DNA of 64,000 bases from Rhodoferax sp. (lineage in GTDB: Bacteria; Pseudomonadota; Gammaproteobacteria; Burkholderiales; Burkholderiaceae_C): NCBI GenBank assembly GCA_031291305.1, contig JARLJH010000005.1, positions 1 through 64,000 on the forward strand. The letters are read 5' to 3'. How positions within the stretch are numbered: the first letter of the stretch is position 1; each line of letters starts with the position of its first letter. This document shows positions 56,949 through 64,000 of the stretch, in pieces. A program made the position numbers and the translations under genes. Below the pieces are notes generated by a model. It worked only from the letters and a program-made list of their open reading frames with translations. It was not told the DNA's origin and made no database searches.

Positions 56949-57304
56949 CGCCCTCCTGTTCGGCTTTAACCCGCTGCGTGCATGGGGTGTCCAACTCCGC
57001 GAATGTCCCCCGGCTTGGGACTAGCCCAAGCCTCCTCCTTAATTTGGCGAAACCCCCAGTCCACGCTACGTCAGACACCCCATGCACGCCGCTTATCGTC
57101 CACGTCAACCTGCCGGTATTTCCCCATCCCAGCCAGACCACCCACGATGTCAGCGCAGCAGTCGGTTGGGGCGCCCCCCCGATTTCTGGTACCCCAGTAT
57201 GAGGGGGGCACCCCAACCGGCTGCTGCGCGGCGCCTCACACGTGAAGCGGACACCCCAGTTTTAAGCCGCCACGAACAACCGAAAATTGCACACAACTCT
57301 GGAT
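56949..57304. repeat. gene-free region with nested long inverted repeats
   Basis: About 350 bp without a gene. Inverted repeat 1: 56973-56991 with 57074-57092 (18 of 19 match), enclosing a perfect 8-bp hairpin (57012-57019 with 57025-57032). Inverted repeat 2: 57151-57179 with 57203-57231 (26 of 29 match). GGGGTGTCC at 56984-56992 recurs inverted at 57249-57258, and CGGCTT(T)AA flanks both outer ends. No T-tract follows, so these are not simple terminators; a small non-autonomous element is one explanation. Confidence 0.7.
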
Positions 57305-58540
57305 ATGAACATGACCGCCACCTACACCCAACTCGACGCCTGGATTGACGCCCACTTTGACGAGCAAGTCGCCTTCCTGCAAGAACTCGTGCGCGTGCCC
57401 ACCGACACGCCGCCCGGCAACAACGCGCCGCACGCCGACCGCACCGCCGAGCTGCTGGTGGATATGGGCCTGGATGTTCAGAAATACCCGGTGCCTGCGC
57501 CTCTGGTCGAAGCCGCCGGGCTGCAAAGCATCACCAACCTAATCGTGCGCCGCAGCTATGGCGAGGGCGGCCGCACCGTGGCGCTCAACGCCCATGGCGA
57601 TGTGGTGCCTCCCGGCGAAGGCTGGACGCATGACCCCTATGGCGGCGAGATTGAAGACGGCAAGCTGTTTGGCCGCGCGGCAGCGGTCAGCAAGTGCGAC
57701 TTTTCCACCTACACCTTTGCCATCCGTGCCCTGGAGGCGGTGGCCAAGCCGACGCAAGGCCAGATCGACCTGCTGCTGACCTATGACGAGGAGTTTGGCG
57801 GTGAAGTCGGCCCCGGCTGGCTGCTGGCCAATCAGCTCACCGAACCTGACTTGATGATTGCGGCAGGCTTCAGCTACCAGGTGATCACCGCGCACAACGG
57901 CTGCCTGCAGCTCGAAGTGACGGTGCATGGCCAGATGGCGCACGCCGCCATCCCGGAGTCGGGCGTGGACGCACTGCAGGCGGCGGTGCAGATTCTCAAC
58001 GTGCTGTACGCGCAAAACGCGCTGTACCGCGCCCACATCACCTCGCAGGTGGAGGGCATCACGCACCCCTACCTGAACGTCGGCCTGATCGAAGGCGGCA
58101 CGAACACCAACGTCATCCCAGGCCGCGTGACATTCAAGCTTGATCGCCGCATGATTCCTGAGGAAGATGCTACACAAGTAGAAGCAACGCTGCGCCAGCT
58201 CATCACCCAGGCGGTTGAAACCCTGCCCGGCGTCACGGTGGATATCCGGCGCATGCTGCTGGCCCAGTCGATGAAACCGCTGCCGGGCAACCAGCCGCTG
58301 GTGCAAGCGCTACAGAAGCACGGCCAGGAGGTTTTTGGCGAAGTCATCCCGGCGCTGGGCACGCCGCTGTACACCGACGTGCGACTGTTTGTCGAGCGCG
58401 GCATCCCGGGCGTGATTTATGGCGCCGGGCCGCGCACCGTGCTCGAATCGCACGCCAAACGTGCCGACGAGCGCATCGACCTGTACGACCTGCGTCGTGC
58501 CACCAAAGTCATCGCGCGCACACTGCACGATTTGCTGTGA
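57305..58540 (+). CDS. M20 family metallopeptidase/amidohydrolase (ArgE/DapE-like)
   Basis: 411 residues. The M20 metal-site segments AHGDVVPPGEGWTHDPYGG and YDEEFGGEVG are intact. The GRGxxD-type motif reads GRAAAVSKCDF, with the Asp displaced, a pattern seen in a subgroup. Substrate not known; its position after UraD-AllC suggests a nitrogen-containing product of purine breakdown or a hydantoin-type compound. ATG at 57305 is given; 57311 is possible. Confidence 0.85.
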   Translation: MNMTATYTQLDAWIDAHFDEQVAFLQELVRVPTDTPPGNNAPHADRTAELLVDMGLDVQKYPVPAPLVEAAGLQSITNLIVRRSYGEGGRTVALNAHGDVVPPGEGWTHDPYGGEIEDGKLFGRAAAVSKCDFSTYTFAIRALEAVAKPTQGQIDLLLTYDEEFGGEVGPGWLLANQLTEPDLMIAAGFSYQVITAHNGCLQLEVTVHGQMAHAAIPESGVDALQAAVQILNVLYAQNALYRAHITSQVEGITHPYLNVGLIEGGTNTNVIPGRVTFKLDRRMIPEEDATQVEATLRQLITQAVETLPGVTVDIRRMLLAQSMKPLPGNQPLVQALQKHGQEVFGEVIPALGTPLYTDVRLFVERGIPGVIYGAGPRTVLESHAKRADERIDLYDLRRATKVIARTLHDLL

Positions 58541-58563
58541 AACGCACTACCAAGCCGGTCGCT

Positions 58564-58577
58564 GTGAAAAATTTCAC
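58564..58577. promoter_or_regulatory. GTGAAA-N2-TTTCAC palindrome
   Basis: GTGAAAAATTTCAC, six-base arms around two bases, lies downstream of the M20 gene and 200 bp before the two-domain hemerythrin gene. It could be an operator or just a short chance palindrome. Confidence 0.3.
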
Positions 58578-58627
58578 GGAATAAGCAAGCAATCTAAATT
58601 TCCGTTGCGTAGCCCCGCTTTGGGGAC

Positions 58628-58646
58628 GACATTTGTAACAAATGTC
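58628..58646. promoter_or_regulatory. 19-bp perfect palindrome upstream of hemerythrin gene
   Basis: GACATTTGTAACAAATGTC: two 9-base arms around one central base. It is 132 bp before the hemerythrin ATG and looks like an operator for a dimeric regulator. The binding protein is not known. Confidence 0.5.
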
Positions 58647-58777
58647 ACATAATCTTAATGTTGGTCAGGATCACTTGCCAGAGGGTTCTGTCCTAATACT
58701 AGGTACGCAGAAAGTTGGATGCAAGCCAAATGATCGGCGTCGTGCGTTGAGCAATACAAGTTAATGGCAAGTAAGAC

Positions 58778-59659
58778 ATGAAAAAAGACAATTGGTTATC
58801 CGATTTGGAGACTGGCATATTTGAGCTGGATCGAGACAATCGAGCTTTGATGGGTCTGATAGATCGGGTTGTCGCTGCCGCCGAGTCGACAGATTCGTCC
58901 GACCTTCAAAACGCCCTGATAAAACTTCAGGATCAGGCAAAAATTGATTTTGCCCGAGAAGATAGGCTCATGGATGCGCTCAAATACCAAGGTGCAGCCC
59001 AGCACCAGTCTGAACACCAGCAGTTGTTGGCAGAAATTCAGAATCAAATTGGCGACCTAACGGCTGGACAGGCACACACGCCACATATTCTTCGATTCCA
59101 GAAAAACTGGTTTATTCAACACGTTTCAAGCCAAGATGTGTTGCTTGGGAAAGCCATCTTGGAACAGAAAGGGATTCATGACCGACGTCATGATGCGGAC
59201 GAACCAGGAATAACAGAAGACGAACTCGACGCCTTTGAAGACAGACGACAAGGCATTCTTGACCCGGTTGTCTGGTCCAGCAAATTCGATGTTGGCGTTG
59301 AAGCCATCGATGCCGGGCATCGTGCCATGGTAGAGCTTTACAACTCAATTATTGATCTCACGCCATCCAACAATAGGACTCAACTGGCGACCTGGCTGGA
59401 ACTGCTCGGAAACACCACCGCAGCACATTTTGATACCGAAGAGAAGCTGATGGCTCAGTTCAACTACGAAGACGCCGCAGCTCACAAAAACGAACACCGG
59501 AAACTTCTTCAAGAGTATGGGCATCAGGTCGAAGATTGGCGAGAAAATCATATTTCATCTGTTTTTTTGTGTCGCTTCATGTACCGTTGGCTATTGCGCC
59601 ATATCGTAACCACGGACAGACATTTGGGTGAAGCAATCCAGCTTCAAAGCGTTCGCTAG
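58778..59659 (+). CDS. tandem hemerythrin protein, first domain degenerate
   Basis: 293 residues with two hemerythrin domains. The second (about 165-290) has all ligands: VEAIDAGHRAM, AHFDTEEKLM, HKNEHRKL, RHIVTTDRHL. In the first (about 1-130), the first His is replaced (ELDRDNRAL) and the H of HxxxE is Asp (IDFAREDRLM), so diiron binding is probably lost there. A linker of about 30 acidic residues joins them. Possible sensor or scaffold; no partner gene. Confidence 0.88.
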   Translation: MKKDNWLSDLETGIFELDRDNRALMGLIDRVVAAAESTDSSDLQNALIKLQDQAKIDFAREDRLMDALKYQGAAQHQSEHQQLLAEIQNQIGDLTAGQAHTPHILRFQKNWFIQHVSSQDVLLGKAILEQKGIHDRRHDADEPGITEDELDAFEDRRQGILDPVVWSSKFDVGVEAIDAGHRAMVELYNSIIDLTPSNNRTQLATWLELLGNTTAAHFDTEEKLMAQFNYEDAAAHKNEHRKLLQEYGHQVEDWRENHISSVFLCRFMYRWLLRHIVTTDRHLGEAIQLQSVR

Positions 59660-59792
59660 GCCCGACACCGTGTGGCTCGGCAATGCCATTGACCATCTTG
59701 CCGCTTACTCCCCGCGACTCGACCAAACGGGCAGAACCTGAGAACGTTATATTTACAAATCAGTTGACATTGAGTTTTCAGAAAGCCAGTAA

Positions 59793-60683
59793 ATGGGGCT
59801 TTTCAAGCGTTCGATTCTGGTGATCTGGTGGACAGCCATTCGGCCGCGCACCCTGAGCATGGCCGCCACGCCTGTGGTGCTGGGCTCAGCACTGGCCTGG
59901 GCAGATCAGGCTGCGCCGCTGTGGCCGGTGTTTCTGGCTACCCTGCTGTGCGCCCTGCTGATCCAGATCGGCACCAATCTTCACAATGACGTGGCTGATT
60001 TCGAGCGCGGTGCCGACCGCCCGGATCGTCTTGGCCCACTGCGCGTCACCGTAGCAGGCTGGGCCACACCGCAAAGTGTGCACAGGGTTGCTGCGTTGAG
60101 CTTTGCGCTAGCCTTTATGCTGGGTGCCTACCTGGTGCAGCAAGGTGGCTGGCCGATTCTGGCGATAGGCGTCGCCTCGCTGATCGCTGGTTGGGCCTAT
60201 TTGGGGGGAGCGCACCCGATTTCCCACAGCGCCCTAGGCGAGGTGTTTGTGCTGGTGTTCTTTGGCATGCTGGCCGTGGTCGGCAGCCACTGGCTGCAAA
60301 GCGGCAACACCGCACCGGCAGCGTGGCTGAGTGGCGCGGTAGTCGGTTTACCAGCCGCCGCGGTGCTACTGGTCAACAATTACCGCGACCGAGAAGCCGA
60401 CCAGCGCCAAGGCCGCCACACGCTGGCGGCACGCCTGGGTGATAGAGGGGCGGAGCGCGCCTATGCAACCATGGTGCTGCTACCTTTTGCGCTGGTGCTG
60501 GGTGTGGCGTGGGTTGCACACCCCGGCGCGTTGCTTTCGCTGCTGGCACTGCCCTACGCTCTCACATTGATCCCAAGGCTGCACCGTCAGGCGTCTGGCG
60601 CACAACTCAACGGGCTGCTGGGTGCCACTGCCAAGCTGGGGCTATGGCTGGGGCTGTTGCTGGCAATGGGCGTGTTTCTGTAA
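59793..60683 (+). CDS. menA: MenA/UbiA-family prenyltransferase
   Basis: 296 residues, about eight transmembrane helices. The MenA-type prenyl-diphosphate site is NLHNDVADFERGADRPDRLG (N-x-x-N/D-x-x-x-D), and a second acidic site is in NNYRDREADQRQG. MenA attaches a prenyl chain to 1,4-dihydroxy-2-naphthoate in menaquinone synthesis. UbiE of this window could methylate the product. Other men genes are not in the window. Convergent with the ABC ATPase gene. Confidence 0.85.
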   Translation: MGLFKRSILVIWWTAIRPRTLSMAATPVVLGSALAWADQAAPLWPVFLATLLCALLIQIGTNLHNDVADFERGADRPDRLGPLRVTVAGWATPQSVHRVAALSFALAFMLGAYLVQQGGWPILAIGVASLIAGWAYLGGAHPISHSALGEVFVLVFFGMLAVVGSHWLQSGNTAPAAWLSGAVVGLPAAAVLLVNNYRDREADQRQGRHTLAARLGDRGAERAYATMVLLPFALVLGVAWVAHPGALLSLLALPYALTLIPRLHRQASGAQLNGLLGATAKLGLWLGLLLAMGVFL

Positions 60684-60739
60684 ATCCGGCAGCAACGCGC
60701 AAGCTGATGCCTTTTGGTCAGGGCCTCGCACGCCTGATC

Positions 60740-61420
60740 TCACCCGCCGCATACATCCAGATCAATCACCTGCGCCAGTGGCACGCCGTCAAGGGCTTCG
60801 TAATGCGCCACCACCCAGGCGCGCTCCGTCTCGCAGGCACCGGCAGCCAGTTGCTGCAGCACAAAGCGGATTGAGGGCTTGTCCAGCGCTGCAAACGGGT
60901 CGTCCAGCAAAGTGACCGAGGCACCTGCGGCAAACGCCGATGCCAGCCAGACCTTGCGCTTGGAGCCGGTGGATAGCATGTACAGCGGCTTGTCCAGATG
61001 CTCGGTGAGCGACAGGCCAGCCAGCAGTTCATGAAATTGCGGCGCATCGGGTGGCCAGAAATCGGGGTAGCGCTGGCGCGTCTGAGCGAAATATTGCAGC
61101 GGCGTCACGGCATCCAATGCCTGCGTCTGCGGGTCCGCCCAGAAGATGTGCCGCTGGTAGGCTTGGGGTTGTGACTGTAGCGACACCTCGCGCACCTGTA
61201 AGCGGCCCGCCTGCGCCGCCAGCTCACCCGCCAGCAGCCGAAGCAGCGTGGTCTTGCCCGCGCCGTCATCGCCGAGCACCAGGGTGACACCCGCCGAGAT
61301 GTCGGCATCAAAGTCTTTGAAAAGCGCGCGCTGAGGGTAATCAAAACACAGCCGTTCGACCTGCAAAAGCACAGGCTGCGAGGACGAATGGGTTGCAAGC
61401 AGAGGCTGGATTGGCGGCAT
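60740..61420 (-). CDS. orphan ABC transporter ATP-binding protein
   Basis: 226 residues. Walker A GDDGAGKTTLLRLL, Walker B VTLLDDP, and the signature position reads LSTGSKRKVW rather than LSGGQ, so it is divergent. CcmA-like subunits for heme or small-exporter systems are the nearest look-alikes. No permease gene is nearby. The first codon sits next to a dispersed repeat copy (61421-61480). Confidence 0.85.
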   Translation of the reverse strand: MPPIQPLLATHSSSQPVLLQVERLCFDYPQRALFKDFDADISAGVTLVLGDDGAGKTTLLRLLAGELAAQAGRLQVREVSLQSQPQAYQRHIFWADPQTQALDAVTPLQYFAQTRQRYPDFWPPDAPQFHELLAGLSLTEHLDKPLYMLSTGSKRKVWLASAFAAGASVTLLDDPFAALDKPSIRFVLQQLAAGACETERAWVVAHYEALDGVPLAQVIDLDVCGG

Positions 61421-61480
61421 AATAACTACAACATCAGTAGCTGCATACCCTTAATTTACAAGGGCTACAGGCCGATTTCT
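61421..61480 (+). repeat. dispersed repeat copy upstream of the ABC ATPase gene
   Basis: AACATCAGTAGCTGC on the left, CATACCCTTAATTTACA in the core and AGGGCTACAGGCC on the right; the core CCCTT...AAGGG is palindromic. It lies between the ABC ATPase and the aldehyde dehydrogenase gene, covering the leader of the ABC gene. Confidence 0.75.
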
Positions 61481-61509
61481 TATATAAATCCTGGCAAGGA
61501 CTGCTGGCA

Positions 61510-62931
61510 TCAGCGAATCAGGAACGCCAGCACCCGGTCGGCAAATTTGCCATACGGCGGCCACAGGAATTTGAGTGTGCTCAAGCGTGTCTGGTAAAAC
61601 ACTGGCCGCATTTTGGAAAAGGTCTCAAAGCCTTCATGTCCGTGGTAATGCCCCATGCCAGAGTCGCCCACGCCGCCAAAGGGCAGGTCATGCTGGCCCA
61701 CGTGAAACAGCGCGTCATTCACCGAGACACCGCCGCTCATCACATGGTCGATGATGTGTTGAATTTTGGCGCGGTCATAGCTGAACGGGTACACCGCCAG
61801 CGGGCGCGGCCCGGCGTTGATGCTGGCCATGACGGCGTCCAGCGACATGTAGCTGCGCAGCGGCAGGATCGGCCCAAAGATCTCGCGCTGCAGCAGCAGG
61901 CTGTCTGGCGGGGCGTTGAGCACGATGTGCGGCGCGATCTTGCGGGTGTCACGGTCAAACGCCAGACCGTCCATCAGGGACAGCACTTGCGCACCACGGT
62001 TGCGTGCGTCTTCCAGCGCCACCAGCAGGCGCTCAAACGCGCGCTGGTCGATGATGGAGGTGTAGTCGGGCGAGTCCAGACTGGGGTAGCGCTTTGCGAC
62101 CAAAGCGCGTGCCAGGTTGACAAATTCGTCCACCTTGGCTTCTGGCAGCCAGGCGTGATCAACCGTGGTGCAGATTTGCCCGGCGTTGAGCAGCTTGACA
62201 AACAGGATGCGCTCTGCGGCAAGCTTGAGCGGAAAGTCATCACACACGATGGCAGGTGCCTTGCCACCGAGTTCCAGCGTCACCGGGCACAGGTTCTGCG
62301 CAGCGGCGGCCATGACCGCCTTGCCGGTTTGGCCCGAGCCGGTGAAAAGCAGATGGTCGAACTTGAGCTTGGAAAATTCCACCCCTACGCCGCCGGTTTC
62401 GTCAAAAAACCGCAGCTTCTCAGGCGGGAAATAAGCGGGCATGTGCTGGATCAGGTACGCCGCCAGGTGACGCGAGTTTTCGCTCATCTTCACCATGGCC
62501 CGGTTACCCGCAGCAAAGATGTAGGACAGCGGCACCATACTCAGGTTCAGCGGAAAGTTCCACGGCACGATGACGCCCACCACGCCCAGCGGCTGCGGTA
62601 AGACGCGGTTGCTGGCACCCAGAAAGTTGCGCCAGTCCACCGAGCGCCGCTGCGGACGCATCCAACCACGCAGGTGCTTGAGGATGTGGTCAATGCCATC
62701 GACCGCTGGGAACACCTCGGCCAGCAGGGTCTCGTGGCGCGAGCGGTGACCGTAATCCAGGCTGACGGCGTCACACAACGCTTCTTTGTGTTCGCGGATG
62801 AAGCGCTGCAAAGTATGCAGGTCAGCCTTGCGCTCGGCCAAACTGGGTACAGGGTGCGCCAGATAAGCCTGGCGCTGCAGAGCCAGTGTGTCTTGCAACA
62901 CACCAACGGGAGGGGTTTCAAAGTGCATCAT
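61510..62931 (-). CDS. coniferyl-aldehyde dehydrogenase-type ALDH
   Basis: 473 residues, NAD(P)-dependent aldehyde dehydrogenase family. VIVPWNFPLNLSMVPLSYIFAAGN, the FTGSGQTGKAVM coenzyme loop, catalytic Glu in TLELGGKAPAIV, nucleophile Cys in NAGQICTTVDHAW, and EIFGPILPLRSY are present. The group includes coniferyl aldehyde dehydrogenase (CalB) but other aldehydes are possible. Two adjacent ATGs exist (62931, 62928). Confidence 0.9.
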   Translation of the reverse strand: MMHFETPPVGVLQDTLALQRQAYLAHPVPSLAERKADLHTLQRFIREHKEALCDAVSLDYGHRSRHETLLAEVFPAVDGIDHILKHLRGWMRPQRRSVDWRNFLGASNRVLPQPLGVVGVIVPWNFPLNLSMVPLSYIFAAGNRAMVKMSENSRHLAAYLIQHMPAYFPPEKLRFFDETGGVGVEFSKLKFDHLLFTGSGQTGKAVMAAAAQNLCPVTLELGGKAPAIVCDDFPLKLAAERILFVKLLNAGQICTTVDHAWLPEAKVDEFVNLARALVAKRYPSLDSPDYTSIIDQRAFERLLVALEDARNRGAQVLSLMDGLAFDRDTRKIAPHIVLNAPPDSLLLQREIFGPILPLRSYMSLDAVMASINAGPRPLAVYPFSYDRAKIQHIIDHVMSGGVSVNDALFHVGQHDLPFGGVGDSGMGHYHGHEGFETFSKMRPVFYQTRLSTLKFLWPPYGKFADRVLAFLIR

Positions 62932-63130
62932 GATGTCTGGCAGTTTATGCCGCAAAGCCCGGTTACGCATCACCGTGGAGCGCTTTGAACGCGCGCCCCT
63001 AACGCCCATGAAACCCAGGCGACGCCCCGGACGATGAAAGCGGCAATTCACACACATGCCGACATAGGTCATTTCAGTCGTCGTGACTGCTCTTTCACAT
63101 GAAGTGCTATGGCCTGCCTCCGTGTGGCAG

Positions 63131-63424
63131 TCAGCGCGATGTACCCCGGCGAATCTCGCGCAGCATGAACAGGAAAAGCCCCTCCACCTTTTCCCGCGCC
63201 CAGGGTGTCTTGCGCAAGAACTTCAGACTCGATGACACGCTGGGCTCCAGCACAAAACAGCGCACCGGAATGCGCTCACCCAAGCCCACCCAGCCGTAAT
63301 GCGCGACCAGTTCGGTGAGCATGGCCTGCAGCGTGACGCCGTGCAAGGGATTACGGGGTTGCGCTGACGGCGGCGGTACGGGATCAGCACCTGGATCGGG
63401 CAAGGGAATAGATGGGTCGGACAT
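63131..63424 (-). CDS. VF530-family DNA-binding protein (DUF2132)
   Basis: 97 residues. The core [33 protein letters not shown]...[20 protein letters not shown] matches VF530, a small helical DNA-binding-like fold. ATG at 63424 is preferred over the longer open frame, whose upstream part overlaps the hemerythrin gene antisense. The N-terminus is Pro-rich. Divergent from the third hemerythrin gene, 72 bp apart. Confidence 0.88.
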   Translation of the reverse strand: MSDPSIPLPDPGADPVPPPSAQPRNPLHGVTLQAMLTELVAHYGWVGLGERIPVRCFVLEPSVSSSLKFLRKTPWAREKVEGLFLFMLREIRRGTSR

Positions 63425-63496
63425 GCTGATATTTTGACCTGACTTGGTGCAACAATGCGAGCTCCCGTGCGCAGTCAATCCACTAGAAAGACGTTT

Positions 63497-64000
63497 ATGA
63501 AAGCATTTCGTTGGGATCCCTGCTTTTTGACTGGACTCCCCACTGTCGATGAACAGCACCATTACCTGGTTGACATCATCAACCAATTTGGCGACGCGTT
63601 GATGCGCCCGCAAGGTGCCAGTTCTGCCGAAATTGAAGCGCTTTTTGACGAACTGAAGCGCTACACGATCTACCACTTTCAGGAAGAAGAAGCGCTGATG
63701 GAGCGCTCTGGTGTGTATCCGGCTCATATCACGCACCATCGCCATGAACACGCCCAGTTTTTGCAGGATGTCGTCCATATGCACACCGGCATGGCGGGTG
63801 ATGATCGCGAGGCCGCCACCGCTTTGCTGAACTTCTTGAGCAACTGGCTGGCATTCCACATTTTGGGCACTGACCGACTCATGGCCTGGCTAAAGGATGC
63901 AGCACAGGCCGGCAGCTCGGTAGAAGATGCCCTGGAAGCTTTCAAGAAAACCCGCGACCCCGCTACCGCCACCCTGGTGCAAGCCATGAACCAACTGGTG
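63497..64000 (+). CDS. hemerythrin-domain protein, 3' end outside the window
   Basis: At least 168 residues, open at the window end. Ligands are intact: [51 protein letters not shown]. The open frame continues past the ~130-residue hemerythrin domain with a helical stretch ([26 protein letters not shown]), so another domain, such as a kinase or GGDEF, is likely to follow; this cannot be seen here. Confidence 0.88.
   Translation, partial: MKAFRWDPCFLTGLPTVDEQHHYLVDIINQFGDALMRPQGASSAEIEALFDELKRYTIYHFQEEEALMERSGVYPAHITHHRHEHAQFLQDVVHMHTGMAGDDREAATALLNFLSNWLAFHILGTDRLMAWLKDAAQAGSSVEDALEAFKKTRDPATATLVQAMNQLV

Noticed and set aside
57151..57231. integron attC site or intrinsic terminator
   Set aside because: The hairpin lacks the RYYYAAC/GTTRRRY core boxes of attC and has no T-tract.

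Overview
The window looks like chromosomal DNA of a betaproteobacterium of the family Comamonadaceae, most like Rhodoferax. This rests on gene content and order (rhodanese-grxC-secB-gpsA facing gpmA-ctpA-moeB; Tim44-like-ubiJ-ubiB-fmdB-DUF502-aspS), on a GC content that looks close to 60%, and on the mix of ubiquinone genes (ubiE, ubiB, ubiJ) with a menA-type prenyltransferase. No rRNA, CRISPR array, prophage or complete insertion sequence was seen. There is one tRNA, tRNA-Leu(CAA).

Layout. 0-6.5 kb: nadC, gpsA, secB, grxC and a rhodanese on the minus strand, then gpmA, a carboxy-terminal protease and a MoeB/ThiF enzyme on the plus strand. 6.4-10.8 kb: a secreted nuclease, a diguanylate cyclase coupled to a MinD-like ATPase, and a compact folE-BLUF photoreceptor-DUF429 operon. 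10.9-20.2 kb: a long minus-strand run (ubiE, Tim44-like, ubiJ, ubiB, fmdB, DUF502, aspS, nudB, an endonuclease/phosphatase-fold protein, clsB), with intrinsic-terminator-like hairpins at two junctions. 20.3-26.5 kb: an AlgZ/AlgR-like two-component system divergent from argH, a diheme lipoprotein cytochrome, a stand-alone RskA-type domain, a YebC-family protein and a VOC protein. 26.5-38.8 kb: D-amino-acid and L-lactate dehydrogenase-type enzymes, a transporter with a very His-rich tail, a Pat-like acyl-CoA synthetase/acetyltransferase, DNA polymerase IV, a GAF-PAS-GGDEF-EAL protein, queF and yaaA. 38.9-50.2 kb: ahpC-ahpF, valS, tusA-like, cysM, the tRNA, a hemerythrin, an iron-sulfur flavin reductase and a Bug-type binding protein. 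50.2-58.5 kb: a urate catabolism cluster (puuD, xdhC, hiuH, puuE, a UraD-AllC fusion and an M20 hydrolase). 58.7-64 kb: a two-domain hemerythrin, menA, an orphan ABC ATPase, a coniferyl-aldehyde-type dehydrogenase, a VF530 protein and the start of a third hemerythrin gene.

How the genes work together. The purine block could take urate through 5-hydroxyisourate, OHCU and allantoin to allantoate and ureidoglycine, feeding electrons from urate oxidation into a fused cytochrome c domain. AhpC/AhpF and the glutaredoxin cover thiol and peroxide stress. The hemerythrins, cytochrome and menaquinone gene point to life at changing oxygen levels. Two c-di-GMP enzymes, the BLUF protein and the AlgZ/AlgR-like pair supply sensing.

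Unusual DNA. A short imperfect palindromic repeat of about 40-55 bp occurs about a dozen times between genes and in-frame inside genes, where it can supply a start-codon context, a stop codon or a protein tail. valS carries an in-frame palindromic insertion. The ubiJ start codon sits in the loop of a terminator-shaped hairpin. Both flanks of the uraD-allC fusion hold odd GC-rich DNA: three C7 tracts on one side and nested long inverted repeats on the other.
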